From Amblyomma americanum (lineage: Eukaryota > Arthropoda > Arachnida > Ixodida > Ixodidae): DNA of 64,000 nucleotides. The position numbers and the translations under genes were made by a program. Below are positions 21,358-33,544 of this stretch, piece after piece. The first letter of the stretch is position 1, and each line of letters starts with the position of its first letter. The stretch spans positions 139,588,121-139,652,120 of the forward strand of contig NC_135504.1 of the NCBI RefSeq assembly GCF_052857255.1, read 5' to 3'. The notes below the pieces were generated by a model. The model made no database searches. It had not been told where the DNA came from and worked only from the letters and a program-made list of their open reading frames with translations.

Positions 21358-21740
21358 TGTTATATCGGCGTGAGACGCCGATGAATGAGACGCGGCTGCG
21401 TCTTCCGAGCAACCCGCACATCAACTTCCCTTTATTCAAGGATACGCATGCTTATATACCTAGGGCCACACTATTGCCCCTAGCGTTGGTGATTGACAAA
21501 CCAAAACCAAACATACAACAAAGATATTGCGCTCTCATATTCGCTGCTGTTGCAGCAATACCTGCTTAGCCATGAAAGATGGCCAGAATCATCGTTGCTG
21601 TTTTCGACTGCAACGTCAAGCGCAGGCTTGCTTAGAGCCACTGCTGCTCATGCAGCATTATCCATGTCTACACTCAAAGTGGACGAGAACCTCGGAGCGC
21701 AAACAATAAGAGAAGAAATGGAAACCACACAGTTACATAA
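21358..21740 (-). mobile_element. Ty3/gypsy 5' LTR
   Basis: It ends (minus strand) in CCGATATAACA next to the primer site. It has a TATATAAG box at 21451-21458 and AATAAA at 21431-21436. The outer limit (about 21740) is a guess; I could not find a partner LTR in the window. The 3' LTR would lie left of position 1. Confidence 0.55.
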
Positions 21741-23064
21741 CTCAGCTGCTGCTGCGATGTAGCACTGGAAGCATGATAAGAGCAAATTTAGGAGACTGTT
21801 TTTTGCGTGCTGTCCATCTACGCACAATCCAGAACCAGCTGTTGGTACAAAGTATTCCAGGCAATTGTTCTGTAACCCAAACCGAATTACAGAATTTCTT
21901 TTCTGACAGCTGCAGAGAAGCATGCAACTCTCAATGATAGAAGCACCATTCCGCCTTTAGGACAAGGCCTTCGGTCAGAGAAGTTGCCAATTTGGAGCAG
22001 GCACTGATGAAAGTGGGTGAACCTCTTGAAACGTTTAAAGAATTCTGTAACAACGCCTGCGCAAACAGCACAGCAGCATGAATGATCATTTGGCAGTGAA
22101 CAACGTTTATTGTTGAGAACCGTGAGTATATACCCTCTTGTACTGAAAGGGTTCCAGAAGAGGAGACGTGGAATGAGTGATAGGAAGTCAGGCCAAGGCC
22201 AAAATTGGGGTCCGCGCGCAGTTTCTTTGCTGGCTAGCAGAAACCAAGCGAATACAACATTTCTTCCCTCTTAAAATTGAAACAGTTGTACCGGTCTTCT
22301 TGATTGGTCGATTGTGTAAGAATGGGCTTAAGGGGATCAGTCATTTCAGCCACAGCAATGGGGCACTCCGAAGGAGCCTTTATCGCCCATGTTTAGTTTG
22401 CAGGCTGTCATCTTGGGAAATTTTGGCTGCTGACAGTCATTTTCAAGCTTTGACTCTATGGCTACTGGTTTGGCTTCTGTGGCTGACCACGCTTAATAAT
22501 GCTTGCAAGAACACTTCACAACCTTAACCAACTCTGACTTCATTGCAACTGCAGATACATTTTACTGTACCTTTTGACAAGACGAAGTGACGGACAAATC
22601 TTTTATACCTTCCAGGGAGAGCTCGCCACGAGCATGCCAGGTTTGGTGAAATTGCAGCACTTCTATCACTGAATTTGTAGTTGCCACTGAAAGGTTGTGA
22701 TGTGGTTAGCCTCTGTGTAGGAATCAGTGAAGGAAAACCTGGAACCCAGAAATGAGAACACATTTTATGCCGAAGTGCTGATCTTGATTACGACTGCAAA
22801 ACTGTGCTTGGCCTTTCAGGCTTTTTATATAGAATGACGCGTGAAGTGTTACATTAATGTGAGTAATAAACACTCACTACACAGAGAGGAGGTAAATTGT
22901 AACAACACGAACAAGCAATGCATAGCTGCTGATCTGTTGTTCATACACAGCGTGGGTCATTTCTGTAGCACAAAAGATAACAATAGCAGATATAAAAGTT
23001 CCTTTATTGCAAAGTACACTGCAATTCCGATAGACGTGTCCCCTTACCAATTCCATCACCTCAC
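21741..23064. other. No recognisable gene
   Basis: Only short ORFs in both strands and no protein motif I recognise. It may hold introns or later exons of the minus-strand SANT exon at 23065-23327, but no convincing splice partner was found. Confidence 0.4.
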
Positions 23065-23327
23065 TGCCAATTGTGAACCATGTTGAGGTTAGCCATCTGT
23101 AACTGAATCTGCTTGATGGTAAAGGGCTGCACGCCTGACGGCAGTATTCTGGCGCTCAGTTCTGCCGCAATCGCCATGTAAACCTTGGCGTTGCGTGTCG
23201 TCCCCCGCAGGTGGTGCAAATTACTCTCCCATAGCCTGATTAGGCTCTCCGTTGTTAATGTTGACCAGCTCGTGCGTTTATCGCTCGTAGACGCCCATGC
23301 GCAGCCTCCATCCACAGACGCCGCCAT
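23065..23327 (-). CDS. Myb/SANT-like DNA-binding domain, putative first exon
   Basis: ATG at 23327 (MAASVDGG) opens an 87-codon exon ending at a GTGAGG donor (23064 downward). Residues about 20-85 have the spacing of a Myb/SANT-like domain: W at TSWSTLTTESLI, LW in LIRLWESNL, RNAKVYMAIAAEL, and a third helix T-x-K-Q-I-Q. Such domains bind DNA and are found in PIF/Harbinger accessory proteins and in domesticated relatives. An in-frame stop lies just beyond the donor, consistent with splicing. Downstream exons were not identified, so it could be an orphan exon. Confidence 0.5.
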
Positions 23328-23817
23328 CTTCACAGTTAACAAACTAATGAACAACTGCAGTTGCGTTAGCAGCAGTTAACGCTACCTGTGTAACAACGGT
23401 ATAACATATTTGCGACCTACTGACATCACTCAAATCTTAGTGAGATTGAGTGCTGGCCTGGTGTATGCATGGTACCCTGGTAATCATTTGGCTTTCTTTC
23501 CCCTTATCTTGATTGTCTTCACTGCTGGTTTCTAGCTGTTCGCCATGAAGTTTAAGGATATGCACCCTCTCCATATCATGGCGCTTTTCATGATCGTCCT
23601 CAGTGCTTTGATGCATACAAAAAATTTCACACTCGCTCCATGTTAGGATTGCATGCATTTAATATTCAACATACAAGCTTGGACACTGTATGTGCCCTTG
23701 CTTTCTTCGTTGATGAGGCCTGGCCACATCACAGAACATAAATTTGTGTTGTTCAAATCCTTGCCATCTTTGGCACTGAAATCCCTGATGTCGGTGGCTG
23801 GCACTACTTGATGACAA
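23328..23817. other. No recognisable gene
   Basis: Upstream flank of the SANT exon and left flank of a SINE. No TATA box or other element was assigned. Confidence 0.35.
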
Positions 23818-23831
23818 TTACCCTCTTTGTG

Positions 23832-24048
23832 CCGCTGCAGTGGCTCAGTGGTTGTGGTGCTCGGCTGCTGACATGAAGACGAGAGTTGGATCCCGGTCGC
23901 TGCGATCGAATTTCATGGAGGCAAAATTCTAGAGGCCTGTGCACTTTAAGAACCTCAGGCGCTTGAAATTATCCAGAGCCCTTCACTACGCGGCTCCTCG
24001 TAACCTGAGTCGGGTAGGGACGTTAAATCCCATAAACCAAACAAAACC
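23832..24048 (+). mobile_element. Ruka-type SINE, full length, 14-bp TSD
   Basis: tRNA-like head with A box (CAGTGGCTCAGTGGTTGTGG) and B-box region (GGATCCCGGTC). The common SINE body follows (AATTTCATGGAGGCAAAATTC, then CCTGAGTCGGG), and a GTTAAATCCCATAAACC tail. Target duplication TTACCCTCTTTGTG (23818-23831) and TTACCCTGTTTGTG (24049-24062) differ at one base. Confidence 0.9.
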
Positions 24049-24062
24049 TTACCCTGTTTGTG

Positions 24063-24569
24063 TACAGAGGACACAATTGCAGACATAATGCTCGTACAAG
24101 TCACAGCTATAAATGCAAAAACGAAAACAAAAAGACGAGAGAAAAATGCCATCAAGACCGAAAGTGATTTAAGAGAGACTTCAAGAGAGCAGCTTAAAAA
24201 CTAACGAGGCATAAGTCTACAAGTGAGACCTTACCGAAGTGTGACAGCTGGTGACAGCAGCATGCACATGGTCATTTTGAGATGACATGTTTGTCACCTA
24301 GTTGCTGCAAAGTTTCTCTGTTGTAGGTGATGCACTCCGTTGTTCTAAACTGGTACCAAACAGGTACTTTTGGAACTCAACACAGCTCAATAACATTCTC
24401 TATATTTGGTATCATTAAAGTCTATTTCATAAGTGTCCTGGGTCAGTTCGGTGGGAAGTGAGGCAGGATATTGACACCTTCCAGGAGATACCATTCTCAG
24501 TTTTGTTGCCCTATTCTCTTGGTCACTTTGATTGGACAGCCACCCATGTGGCTGCAGTTCAGTTTCGTG
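24063..24569. other. No recognisable gene
   Basis: AT-rich non-coding sequence between the SINE and the fold-back. Nothing further seen. Confidence 0.35.
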
Positions 24570-24679
24570 AAAGACATGAGAGCGCAAAAATGGCAACATG
24601 GATGAGTAAGGCAACAGGAGCAGCGCTCGTCCTGTTCCCTTACTCGTCCGTGTTTCCATTTTTGAGCTCTCATGTCTTT
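24570..24679. repeat. Fold-back (near-perfect hairpin), 110 bp
   Basis: Left arm starts AAAGACATGAGAGCGCAAAA. The right arm, reverse complemented, starts AAAGACATGAGAGCTCAAAA and matches over about 55 bases with a handful of mismatches. There is almost no loop (GAGCAGCGCTCGTCC at the centre). Outside the arms the similarity stops. It may be a fold-back transposon remnant or a source of hairpin RNA. Confidence 0.75.
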
Positions 24680-27491
24680 TGCGAATACGCACCAACAAGC
24701 CCAATTGCAAGTACTTCTTAGCAGTTCAGATTGTGTGCAGAATTTTGGGCCTTCTGTGAAGAGGGACAAAATTTCTTCTGGCACTCGAGGTCCCCGCAAG
24801 GCTTCTTTTGCAGGTTCTTGTTTCTTTCATTCTTGCATTTTTCATTTCTTCCTTGTTTCTCGTCATTTGTTTGGGCAAGCTCTTCCATTCTGTTGTATGC
24901 ACTGCAAGCTGTCTTCTCAATCCTTGATAGCCGTGAGCCACCCTTGATCTAGGGAGGAACATGCCGCGCGTAAAGAATCCTGAGTTGATCTGACCTGCCA
25001 TGGCATCACATCTCTGACTGTAGGGTCTTGCTTATGTGTTTGGCATGGCACATCAGAATTCAGTTAACGTACAGTAGCATAATCGGTTCCCATGATGTGC
25101 CGACTCTATTGCAAACTTTGCTTTGTCAACAGCAGTGTGTAAATCATTATTCACGATCTCACGACACTGAAACGGCTAATGACTCCCAATGAAGCGTACG
25201 CGGGTAGTGGTGCTTATCACAATCTGTGTTGGTCTCGCTGCTCTGTTCGCCATCGCGAAGGTCGCTACCACGAAAACTAGTGTCACTGTAGCTGTCGCTG
25301 CACTGACATCACCAACACATGAAGGAACATGGCGCTAAAGGGCGAAAGTGAGAAAGCCGTAGAGAGCGCCCGAGGAAACGGGGCGGATGCAGCTCAGGAA
25401 GCGGCAAAAACGACAAGTGGCGGTTGCAGTGGCTGGTGTGGGTCGGAAGTCGAAACAGAATAGAGAGAAACAAAGACTTCTTGCGCCCTCTCATGACAGA
25501 AGCGCGATGTCGTGAAGCTAGGAAGGTAGTGGCAACATAATAAAGAAGTGCGCAGCCGCAAAGGTGACGCTGGTATATGATTGTACAGGCCACAATAACG
25601 TGGTGCCAGAAAAGAATTGAACCGAATGTACCTATAGATGTCCCAGATGAAAATTTCTCAAGTGGGGCCACATGAAATGGGACCTCATTCAAGAAGGACC
25701 ATTTGGGAAAGAGGCAATCTGTCGTGTGACAGCACTGGCCGTCAGGGACAGTTTATGATCTTCAGTAAAACACTTATGAATATAATCGAAAACATTTAGC
25801 TATGCTTTATTTGATATTGAGATTATGTTTAATGAGAACCTCATAGTTTAATTGGGTCTTGGACAAGAGAATAATTAATTGGCATCCACTTGACTGTGAA
25901 GTGAGAAGTTACACAACCTTCACAGGTGCTTTGTAGCCTATGGCTGCACTCAGATGGGCACCAGTTAATTGTTCTCTTGCTGGCTTTTGGAAAGGTGCTG
26001 GTACTTCACACTTTTTTGGATGTCCTGAACTTACAGTAACAGCATAGGTAGGCACCTTCTTGATGGAGTATGGTCACAGGCTCCAGTTTTGGACCCCTAG
26101 ATTGTCAATGTTTCTGTGAAAAAGCAAAGAGAAAGTCAAGTCAGGAAAACTCATATCCGCAAAATATGATAGGTGTTAATGGTACTTACCAACAACCATG
26201 CCCACCTTATCGGGGGTCAGTTGCCTTCTTACGATGACACCATCCGTGTGGTAATCCTTGGGGCCTAGCTTCCTCTGTGTTCTGCCAGCCCCGTAAGGGC
26301 AGATGCAGCTTTCAAATAACATAAATAGCTGCCCCAAACTTAATCCTTTTCTAATCATTCTATTTGCATGTATGCCTCATTTTCTATACTGTCCTGAAGG
26401 TTCATAGCTGAAATCCTGTATACTCTTAAAAAATAGTTTCGTGCACCGCGGTGGCACTGGAAAATTGAGGAAATGCTCGAAAAGTTGTCGCTTTCCTCCT
26501 TTTGAGTTTAGTGACTTGGTGCTCGCTTTGTGCAGCAGATTTCTTCCTGACAGTTTTTTTTTTGCAGTCACAGAACTCCGCTCTAGCGTTACCATTCTTT
26601 CTTTTCCACTTTGATAAATTGTGGATTTTTAGAGTGACATCTTGTTTACATTTTAAACACATCAATGCAAACTGCTTAGTCAAAATGGAAAAAACATTGT
26701 TTCCTGGAAAAAATTTACGAATGGTATCATCCGGAGCACGCACTCAAAATGCAGTGAATGTTGAACAAGCCTTCTACCACCACAGTTAGTCAGGTCTTTA
26801 AGTGCCGAGTCCTTCTTGAAGTGTCGCTGTTCATCTTGTGCGGCCTTTTTCGGCCAGTTCATTTCTGCGATAGATTGAGTTCATAGGGCCTTCCTGGCCC
26901 ATTCAGTCTCTGCTCTTAAACCTTGGGCCTCATCAGTTCGTCCCTTTGCTCGGCTCCTTTAGGACCTTGTTCCAGTGGAGAGCAAGATCTTCAGACTTCA
27001 CCGGAGAATCTCTTCTCTCCTGTCGGTACCATGTTGGGACCCTTATTCTTTCGGTCCTTTCACAACCGTTAAGCTTCCTTGGATGCTGACATCTTTGCCT
27101 GCTTTGCCGAGATACACTTGTTTAGCGTGCCATAACTAGAACTTCTATTTCAGAGCCTACAAGATGCAAGAGAAGCCTCAAAACTTCCACTATCAATGAG
27201 CTGCAGCATCACATTCGCTTCCTGGGAAAAACTCCGAGTGATTGCCTCTTGGCAGCCGCGTTTCTATTTTTATTCTTTGTGCCAAGGAGATTTGCCACAA
27301 TGCATGGGGAGGCAGCCCGAGCACGAAAATCTTGCCCTTGCAGTTTAGGGTCCTGGGCCAGTGTAGGTGCTTACCAACTGGGCACCCCTTTCTTTCTCCT
27401 TTGCCTCAGGCACCTACAAACACCCCGGCTATCATGCTGGACCTATGCAAGGATACAGAGTACGGGGAATAATCTCCAGGTATAAATATAG
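24680..27491. other. No recognisable gene
   Basis: Longest ORF is 127 codons (25309-25692, minus), with no motif or domain I recognise and no codon pattern that stands out. No element ends with TSD were seen. Confidence 0.4.
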
Positions 27492-27707
27492 GAGGCTTGT
27501 TTTGCAATAGAGAGTACTAAATGCGAAGGACTGGTATGTGCTCCTGATTATGAGGAATATTTGTGCTATATGGTAAAGTCTGGACAAGCTCAGTATCTTT
27601 CTTATCATGACACAGTATGTGATTATGAGGCATATTTGGGCCTTATGGTAAAGTCTGGAGAAGAAGCTCCGTATCTTTGTTATCATGACACAGTATGTGA
27701 CAATTAA
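27492..27707 (+). other. Exon-like ORF with an internal 25-residue tandem duplication
   Basis: After an acceptor-like ATAAATATAG the frame is open for 71 codons to TAA at 27705. It contains two copies of a unit, 27546-27620 and 27621-27698. They read DYEEYLCYMVKSG...YHDTVC and DYEAYLGLMVKSG...YHDTVC. The second copy is one codon longer, so the frame is kept. No known domain is recognised, and the reverse strand is partly open too. It could be a terminal coding exon or a plain non-coding duplication. Confidence 0.3.
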
Positions 27708-28880
27708 AATCCAGTGTTTTAATCTAAAACCACACTGTAATTGATTTGTCTGTAAGCATTGTTCTATGCTGGCTTTTATGTGACAAGCAACTGGCGAAAT
27801 GCCTCTAGGGTGTAATAACAGGGATAATATAGTTTACATAAATTAATAGGCGGAGTGGCATGTCGGAATGAAGGTACGATCCCTAATGCCACCAGGTAGC
27901 AGCCAATGATGCAGTGGCTACAGGCTTTAGCCTGGCCTCGTACTTGTGCTTGTTTGGGGTGAAATGTGTGGGAAATGTCTCTGATCCCACCTTGAGAAGA
28001 CGATAAAATCTTGTGCTATGGTGCTCTTTTCCACAGATGCCCTTGTACCATAAAAACATCAATAGACAGAATGCAGTAGGAGAGCAGGAAAAGCAACAAA
28101 CCACATCATTGTTACTTTCACTGTATCCTTATCCTTCGTGTTATTGGCAAGGCATGCAACTACACTTCGGAGGCCACGCATGGAAAGTGCATGAATAAAA
28201 GTTATACAGATTTCTTTGCTTACCAGTGCCTTTATGCCGAAATGCTCAAGTAAATGATACTAGTTTCATTTATAGTTTCAGTAATAGTTTCATTTATGGT
28301 TTTTCTTGACGGTATTTGGTGCGCGCATGTGCTCATTCCAAGCACGAGGCTTCAAACTGGTGACCCAACAACGGGGGCACTTTTGGAGTGTGTCAGAGGC
28401 TCGGCACTGTGGATGCTAGCCATGGTGCTTAGCTACAGGGACCGTCTCACTTTGTCTTCAGTGTCGTTGTGTGGTGTAGCTTCTTGCAGAAATTGGGAGT
28501 GGCGTACTGCCCTGTTGCCCAGCTCAGCTTGACCAGTGTCCTTTTCCTTTAATGCAATAGCTTTTAGGTTGTCGGCTTGAAAAAGATTAGCTTTTCTGTC
28601 ATGAATTTTCATGATTGGTCGAGAGAGGTCGTGGGACCATTTGATGTCATCACAACCTGCCCGGTGTTGTGGCAGGCGGCAACTTGGCCACCAGTGGAAG
28701 GTAGGAACCTGCCAACATCGCAAACATTAGCAAAAATTTGAAGGACCCCCAAAATTTTAGAACTAGGCCCATTGCATATAATGAATTTAGGTTTATTAGT
28801 GGGTTGGATTAGTTTAATTTTCTGCGATAATCCAATGGAAGGCACCTAAAAGTTTTAGGTGAAGACTCATGCATGCCATG
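27708..28880. other. No recognisable gene
   Basis: Short chance ORFs only. No repeat or element boundary resolved. Confidence 0.35.
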
Positions 28881-29399
28881 TGTTGTATCGCGGCCGAAGG
28901 AAAAGGGCGTGAAAATAAGACAAGACACTGGGCAGGGAGCCCAACCTCCGATAACGGCGAACAAAACCAAAGAGAGTGTTTATTTGAGGTAAGCGGCTTA
29001 TATACCCTCCCCCAGGGGGGCACACAATGTTATTTGCACAGAATAAGTTCAACATGTTGCCAACACGCAACACGGAAAAAGCTATACCTGGAAACAGCAC
29101 ACCATGTAACGGCAATAGAACCGGTTTCAATTGGAATTTTTCCCCGCAGGGGGGCGTCTGCAGCTTGCGGGCGTCGGTGAGTGACGACACCGCGGGTTCC
29201 CGAGCATCCGCAGGGACATTCCCGCAGGGGGATAATGATGAACCGTGCATCACCACGGACCCGAGCACCCGCGCCTCGCCGTGCGTGGCATCGCCGTGTC
29301 CGGGGAAAAGGGGATCCTGGTGGTTGAGCCGATGCCGAGCGCTTGGACCTTTAAAGCCCCTCGTCGGAGGCAACACACGACTTTGGCCCCAGCTTCCTG
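28881..29399 (-). mobile_element. Possible LTR (solo or fragment)
   Basis: Plus-strand start TGTTGTATCG resembles TGTTATATCG of the gypsy LTR at 21358. Read on the minus strand it has TATATAAG (28997-29004) followed 12 bp later by AATAAA (28979-28984), almost the same geometry as in that LTR. The GC-rich U3-like part lies to the right. No matching outer end or TSD was found. Confidence 0.35.
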
Positions 29400-29865
29400 T
29401 AGACGGCACTTCCGGCCTGACCCGACCGCGGGAAATCGGCAGTCGCCTTTTCCTATCCTCCCCCCTCTTTCACTTTCCTACCCCTTCCTCACAACTCTTC
29501 TGTCTCCTACTCAGTTCTAGTTTCTTCCTTTTCTTCTGGCGGCGAGGGTTAACCTTGTGTGGCCAACCACCCTGAGTTGCGTCATATTGGGTTATAATTT
29601 GGGTGTACAGCTGGCATGGGTAGGACTTGTTTGCAAGTTCCTGTCCCGTCCCCAAGTTTGGGCTTCATGGTGGGTCGCTGGCACCGTAGCTTAAAAACAC
29701 ACTTATTCTATGGCTAACCTTCTCTCAGGAACTAATCGCTATCACAAGATAGGGTGGACTGAGGTACCTCAAAATTTCATGACAAAAAAGAAACAGTTTT
29801 CCTAAGTTTTGTGTGATTCATAGTGAGCAAAGTGACAAATCTGCTAGAATAATCTCCCCATTCAT

Positions 29866-30898
29866 TGTAGAAAAAAGTTTGACGGGGGCCTTGGGCTTTG
29901 GCTACAAGGTTACGAAAATGGCAAGTGGAGACCTCTTACTGGAACTCCGAAATAGCATCCAACACTCAAAACTTTGCAACATTGTGTCCATGGGTGACAT
30001 CCCTGTATCCATATCTGCCCACCGATCCCTCAATACAGTCCGGGGTGTAATTTCAGAGAGTGATTTGCTGTATCTCACTGAACAGGAAATCAAAGAAGGG
30101 CTTTCTGAACAAAACGTCGTTGATGTCCACAGGGTAAAAATAAGGACAGAAGGCAAAGAAATTCCAACAAACCACATAGTCCTAACATTCGCGCACAGTT
30201 TTGTCCCAGGCTAAATTGAAGTGGGTTATCTAAAAATAAATCTGAGACCCTACATTCCTTGCCCTCGACGACGATTTAACTGTCAAAGGTTCGGCCACGG
30301 CTCAGTGAGTTGCCGCGGTCGTAAAACGTGCGCAAAATATGCTTCAAAGGGTCACTCTTCTGATGACTGCGACGGCGCCCCACGCTGCGCAAACTGTGAG
30401 GGAGACCATGCTGCATACTCCAGGGCGTGTCCGCCCTCGAAGAAAGAAAAAGCAATAAACACTATGATAACTACTGAAAACGTTTAGTTCAAAGAAGCAA
30501 GAAGGCGATGCACACAAACAAGCACGATCTCCTTCGCAGGAAAAACAAACTTTGCGGATGTGGTGCGTGGGCGCGGCGCACCACAGCAGGCTTCGGCCCC
30601 TGCCCAGGCCACTCGCAGTGATCCTGTGGTGGGCCATCCGCGCCCCCAGCTGGAGTAGGTAACACTACCCCGCCAACCCAAAAAGAGGCCTCGCAGACCC
30701 CCGTGTCCGCGGCCCCCAGGACCTCCTCCCACAGGTCGAGGTCCAACTCTAACGTCCACGTGCCCTCCGCACGGTCGTCTAGCGCCTCTGCAGAGGCGAT
30801 GCACACGACCCAGGGCAGCCCCGTGCCTTCCACGTCGGGTGGTCGGCGTAGCTCTCTGGATCTGTCAAAAAAATACAGGCCCCGAATCAAGGGGCCAT
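29866..30898 (+). pseudogene. Element C ORF1: gag-like zinc-knuckle protein
   Basis: Begins FGYKVTKMASGDLLLELRNS and continues to a stop at 30212. The frame is then open again through zinc knuckles CQRFGHGSVSC, CAKYASKGHSSDDC (Tyr in place of the second Cys) and CANCEGDHAAYSRAC, to 30487. Pro/Arg-rich shifted frames follow to 30898. This is the usual ORF1 layout: globular region, knuckles, low-complexity tail. Disabled by at least one stop, a lost knuckle Cys and frameshifts. Confidence 0.75.
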
Positions 30899-30943
30899 AA
30901 ATAACTTATTCTAGTTTTAACTACATAGGAAAACAAAATTAAC

Positions 30944-33540
30944 ATGGCTTTAATAATGCAATGGAACTGTAGAGGACATGCGAATAACTACAGTGACATA
31001 AAAGATATCCTAGGAGCACACGCTCCTGTTGCGTTATGTCTACAAGAGACAAATTTGGAGCTTCAAAACAATAATTTTCTTAAGAATTATCCTGTTTTCC
31101 GCCACGACCGTGAACAGGTGAGCAGGCTGTCTGGAGGTGTGGCAATTATAGTGAAAAGCGGTGTCCCGGCTAGTGAGCTTAAACTAAAAACAAGACTTGA
31201 AGCTGTAGCAGCCACTCTGCTTGCACATAAAACGATTAGTGTGCTCTGTATATATTTAGCCACAGCTGAAATTAACACTCCTTGACTTAGAGGGTGTTTT
31301 AAAGCAGCTACCAGTACCTGGCAGTTGGCGAATTTAACGCACATTCTCGTTTTTGGGGAAGCGAGAAAACGGACGCTATAGGGCAGCTCATCGAGGATTT
31401 TATTCTATCCACTAATGTCTGTTTGCTGAACTCAGGTAAACCCACATACTGTTCCCCATCCTCAAGAAGAATGAGTGTTTTCGATTTGTCTTTTAGTTCA
31501 CCGTCTGTTTTTAGCGATTTTAACTGCAGTGTTTTAGACAATCCATATGGAAGCGATCATCTCCCAGTTATGATAGGTCTGTCATCCTCGCCAACAGTTA
31601 TTCCAACAAAACCGCAGCGTTGGAAACTACATTTAGCTGATTGGACATTGTTTCAAGAAAAAGCGAATTTACAGGGTATAATTTTACAAAACCACAGCAT
31701 AGATGAGATAAATGAAATGTTCACAACATGCATCCTTTCTGCTGCACATGTATCAATTCCTAAATCCACAGGAGTGGTGCGCCAGAAACAGAAAATTTGG
31801 TACACACGAGAATGCAAGGAGGCAAAAAAACTACAGAATAAAGCCTGGGGAGTCTTTCGCAGATACCCAACTCATGAGAACCTTATTTTTTTCAAAAAAG
31901 CGAGAGCACATGTGAGGCGTATCCGGCGCAAGGCCGAGAAAACATCATGGCAAACTTATGTTTCTTCTATAAACAGCTCAACCACATAACAAAAATGTGG
32001 GAGCAAGTTCGAAAATTAAATGGCCGCTACTCACCTTTCACAATTCCTCTTCTCACAACACCCGGCACACAAACGAGTTTAGGAGAACAGGCAGAGATAC
32101 TGGGGGAGCACTTCGCTGTAGTTTCCGGTTCAGCACACTATATGCAAACATTTCTTAAATACAGAAATATAGCCAGAAAACAAAGGCTCACAACAAGTGG
32201 AGGTACTAATGAAAAATATAATAATCTTATTACACTCCAAGGAATCAACACTGTACTGTCTGCCCGTACGAAAACTGCTCCAAGACCCTACCAAATACAC
32301 TATGAAATGCTTGCCCATCTTTCCAAGCCTGCTGTAGAGGCACTTTTAAGATTCTTTAACAAAGTATGGGTATCAGGGAAAATACCCGAAGCCAAGAAAA
32401 AAGCTATTATTGTACCGTTCCTTAAGCCTGAAAAGCCCCCACCTCCCCTAGTAGTTACAGACCCATAGCCCTGTCTCGTTGCCTCTCAAAATCCTTTGAA
32501 AGCTTCCTTAATATAAGATTAACGTTTTTCCTTGAATCCTGTGAACCTCTTGATGCCCATAAGTGTGGTTTTAAAAAGGGATGCTGCACAACAGATCACC
32601 TAGTCTGTCTTGAAAATACTATTCGAAAAGCTTTCATTCATAAGCAACACTATCTAGCTGTATTTTTCGATTCAGAAAGCACATACGAGACGGCCTGGCG
32701 GTTCGGGATTCTTCAAGACCTTGCCGAGCTTGTCATCCGAGGAAGAATGTTGAACTGCCTAAAAGACTTCTTATCTAACCGATCATTTCATGTCCGCCTG
32801 GGTACAACCCTTTCGAGAAATTTCATTCAGGAAAACGGAGTACCTCAGGGGTGCATTTTAAGCACAACTCTCTTCGTTGTGAAAATGAACTCTCTTACGA
32901 AAATAATACCAAGGTCCGTAATGTTCTCGGTCTATGTGGACGACCTTCAAATAGTTTGTAGATCCTCCAATGTATCGACATGTGAAAGACAAATACAATT
33001 GACAGTAATTAAACTAGCAGCATGGGCGGATAAAATGGTTTCCGGTTTTCCCTACAGAAATCAGTGGCAATTCTGTTCACATTAAAACGAGGACTACAGA
33101 TAGATACGACCCTACATCTGAACGACACCGAGTTGCCCGTAAAAAATGAGCACAAATTTTTAAAAATTACATTTGACAAAAACTGACTTTCCTGCCTTAT
33201 ATTAATGCATAAAAAAGAAAACTTCCGGATCACTGAATATACTCAAAGTCCTTTCATATAAACACTGGTGTTCTGACAGGGCAAGCCTCCTAAAAATCTA
33301 CCGCTCTGTGGTACCATCCTGCTTAGACTATGGCAGTATAGTATATGGTTCAGCAAAGCCATCGTATTTGAAACGACTGGACCCAGTGCACAATTCAGGT
33401 TTACGCCTTTCAACTCGTGCTTACAGGACGTCACCTATAAGCAGTCTTTATGTTGAAACCAACCAGCCGTCACTTATAGACAGAAGAGCCATGCTTACTG
33501 TCACATATATTAAGGAGCCGAAATTAAATTTTAAAGGAAA
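30944..33540 (+). pseudogene. Element C ORF2: endonuclease and RT
   Basis: ATG 30944 opens an EEP endonuclease (MQWNCRGHANNYSDIKDIL, LCLQETNL). After breaks near 31285 it continues with GSDHLPV and a linker. RT follows (32150-33560), with YQIHYEMLAHL, PIALSRCLSKSFE, KKGCCTTDHLVCLENTIR, ENGVPQGCILSTTLF and active site YVDDLQIV near 32935. Thumb-region pieces (YRSVVPSCLDYGSIVYGSA) appear in a third frame. At the position where A and B have an Asp-containing palm motif, this copy reads FFDSESTYETAW. Non-functional, and truncated by the gypsy LTR. Confidence 0.8.
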
Positions 33541-33544
33541 AAGG

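Larger units (their letters stand above)
29400..33544 (+). mobile_element. I-type non-LTR retrotransposon C, decayed and 3'-truncated
   Basis: Plus-strand order: pyrimidine-rich leader (about 29400-29865, start inferred), ORF1 with zinc knuckles, ORF2 with endonuclease and RT. It is cut off at 33544 by the TG start of the gypsy LTR at 33545. Stops and frameshifts are frequent, so it is much older than A and B. RNase H and the 3' end are not seen. Confidence 0.7.

Noticed and set aside
25309..25692. 127-codon minus-strand ORF as a host gene
   Set aside because: No domain, no splice context, and no clear start or conserved motif.
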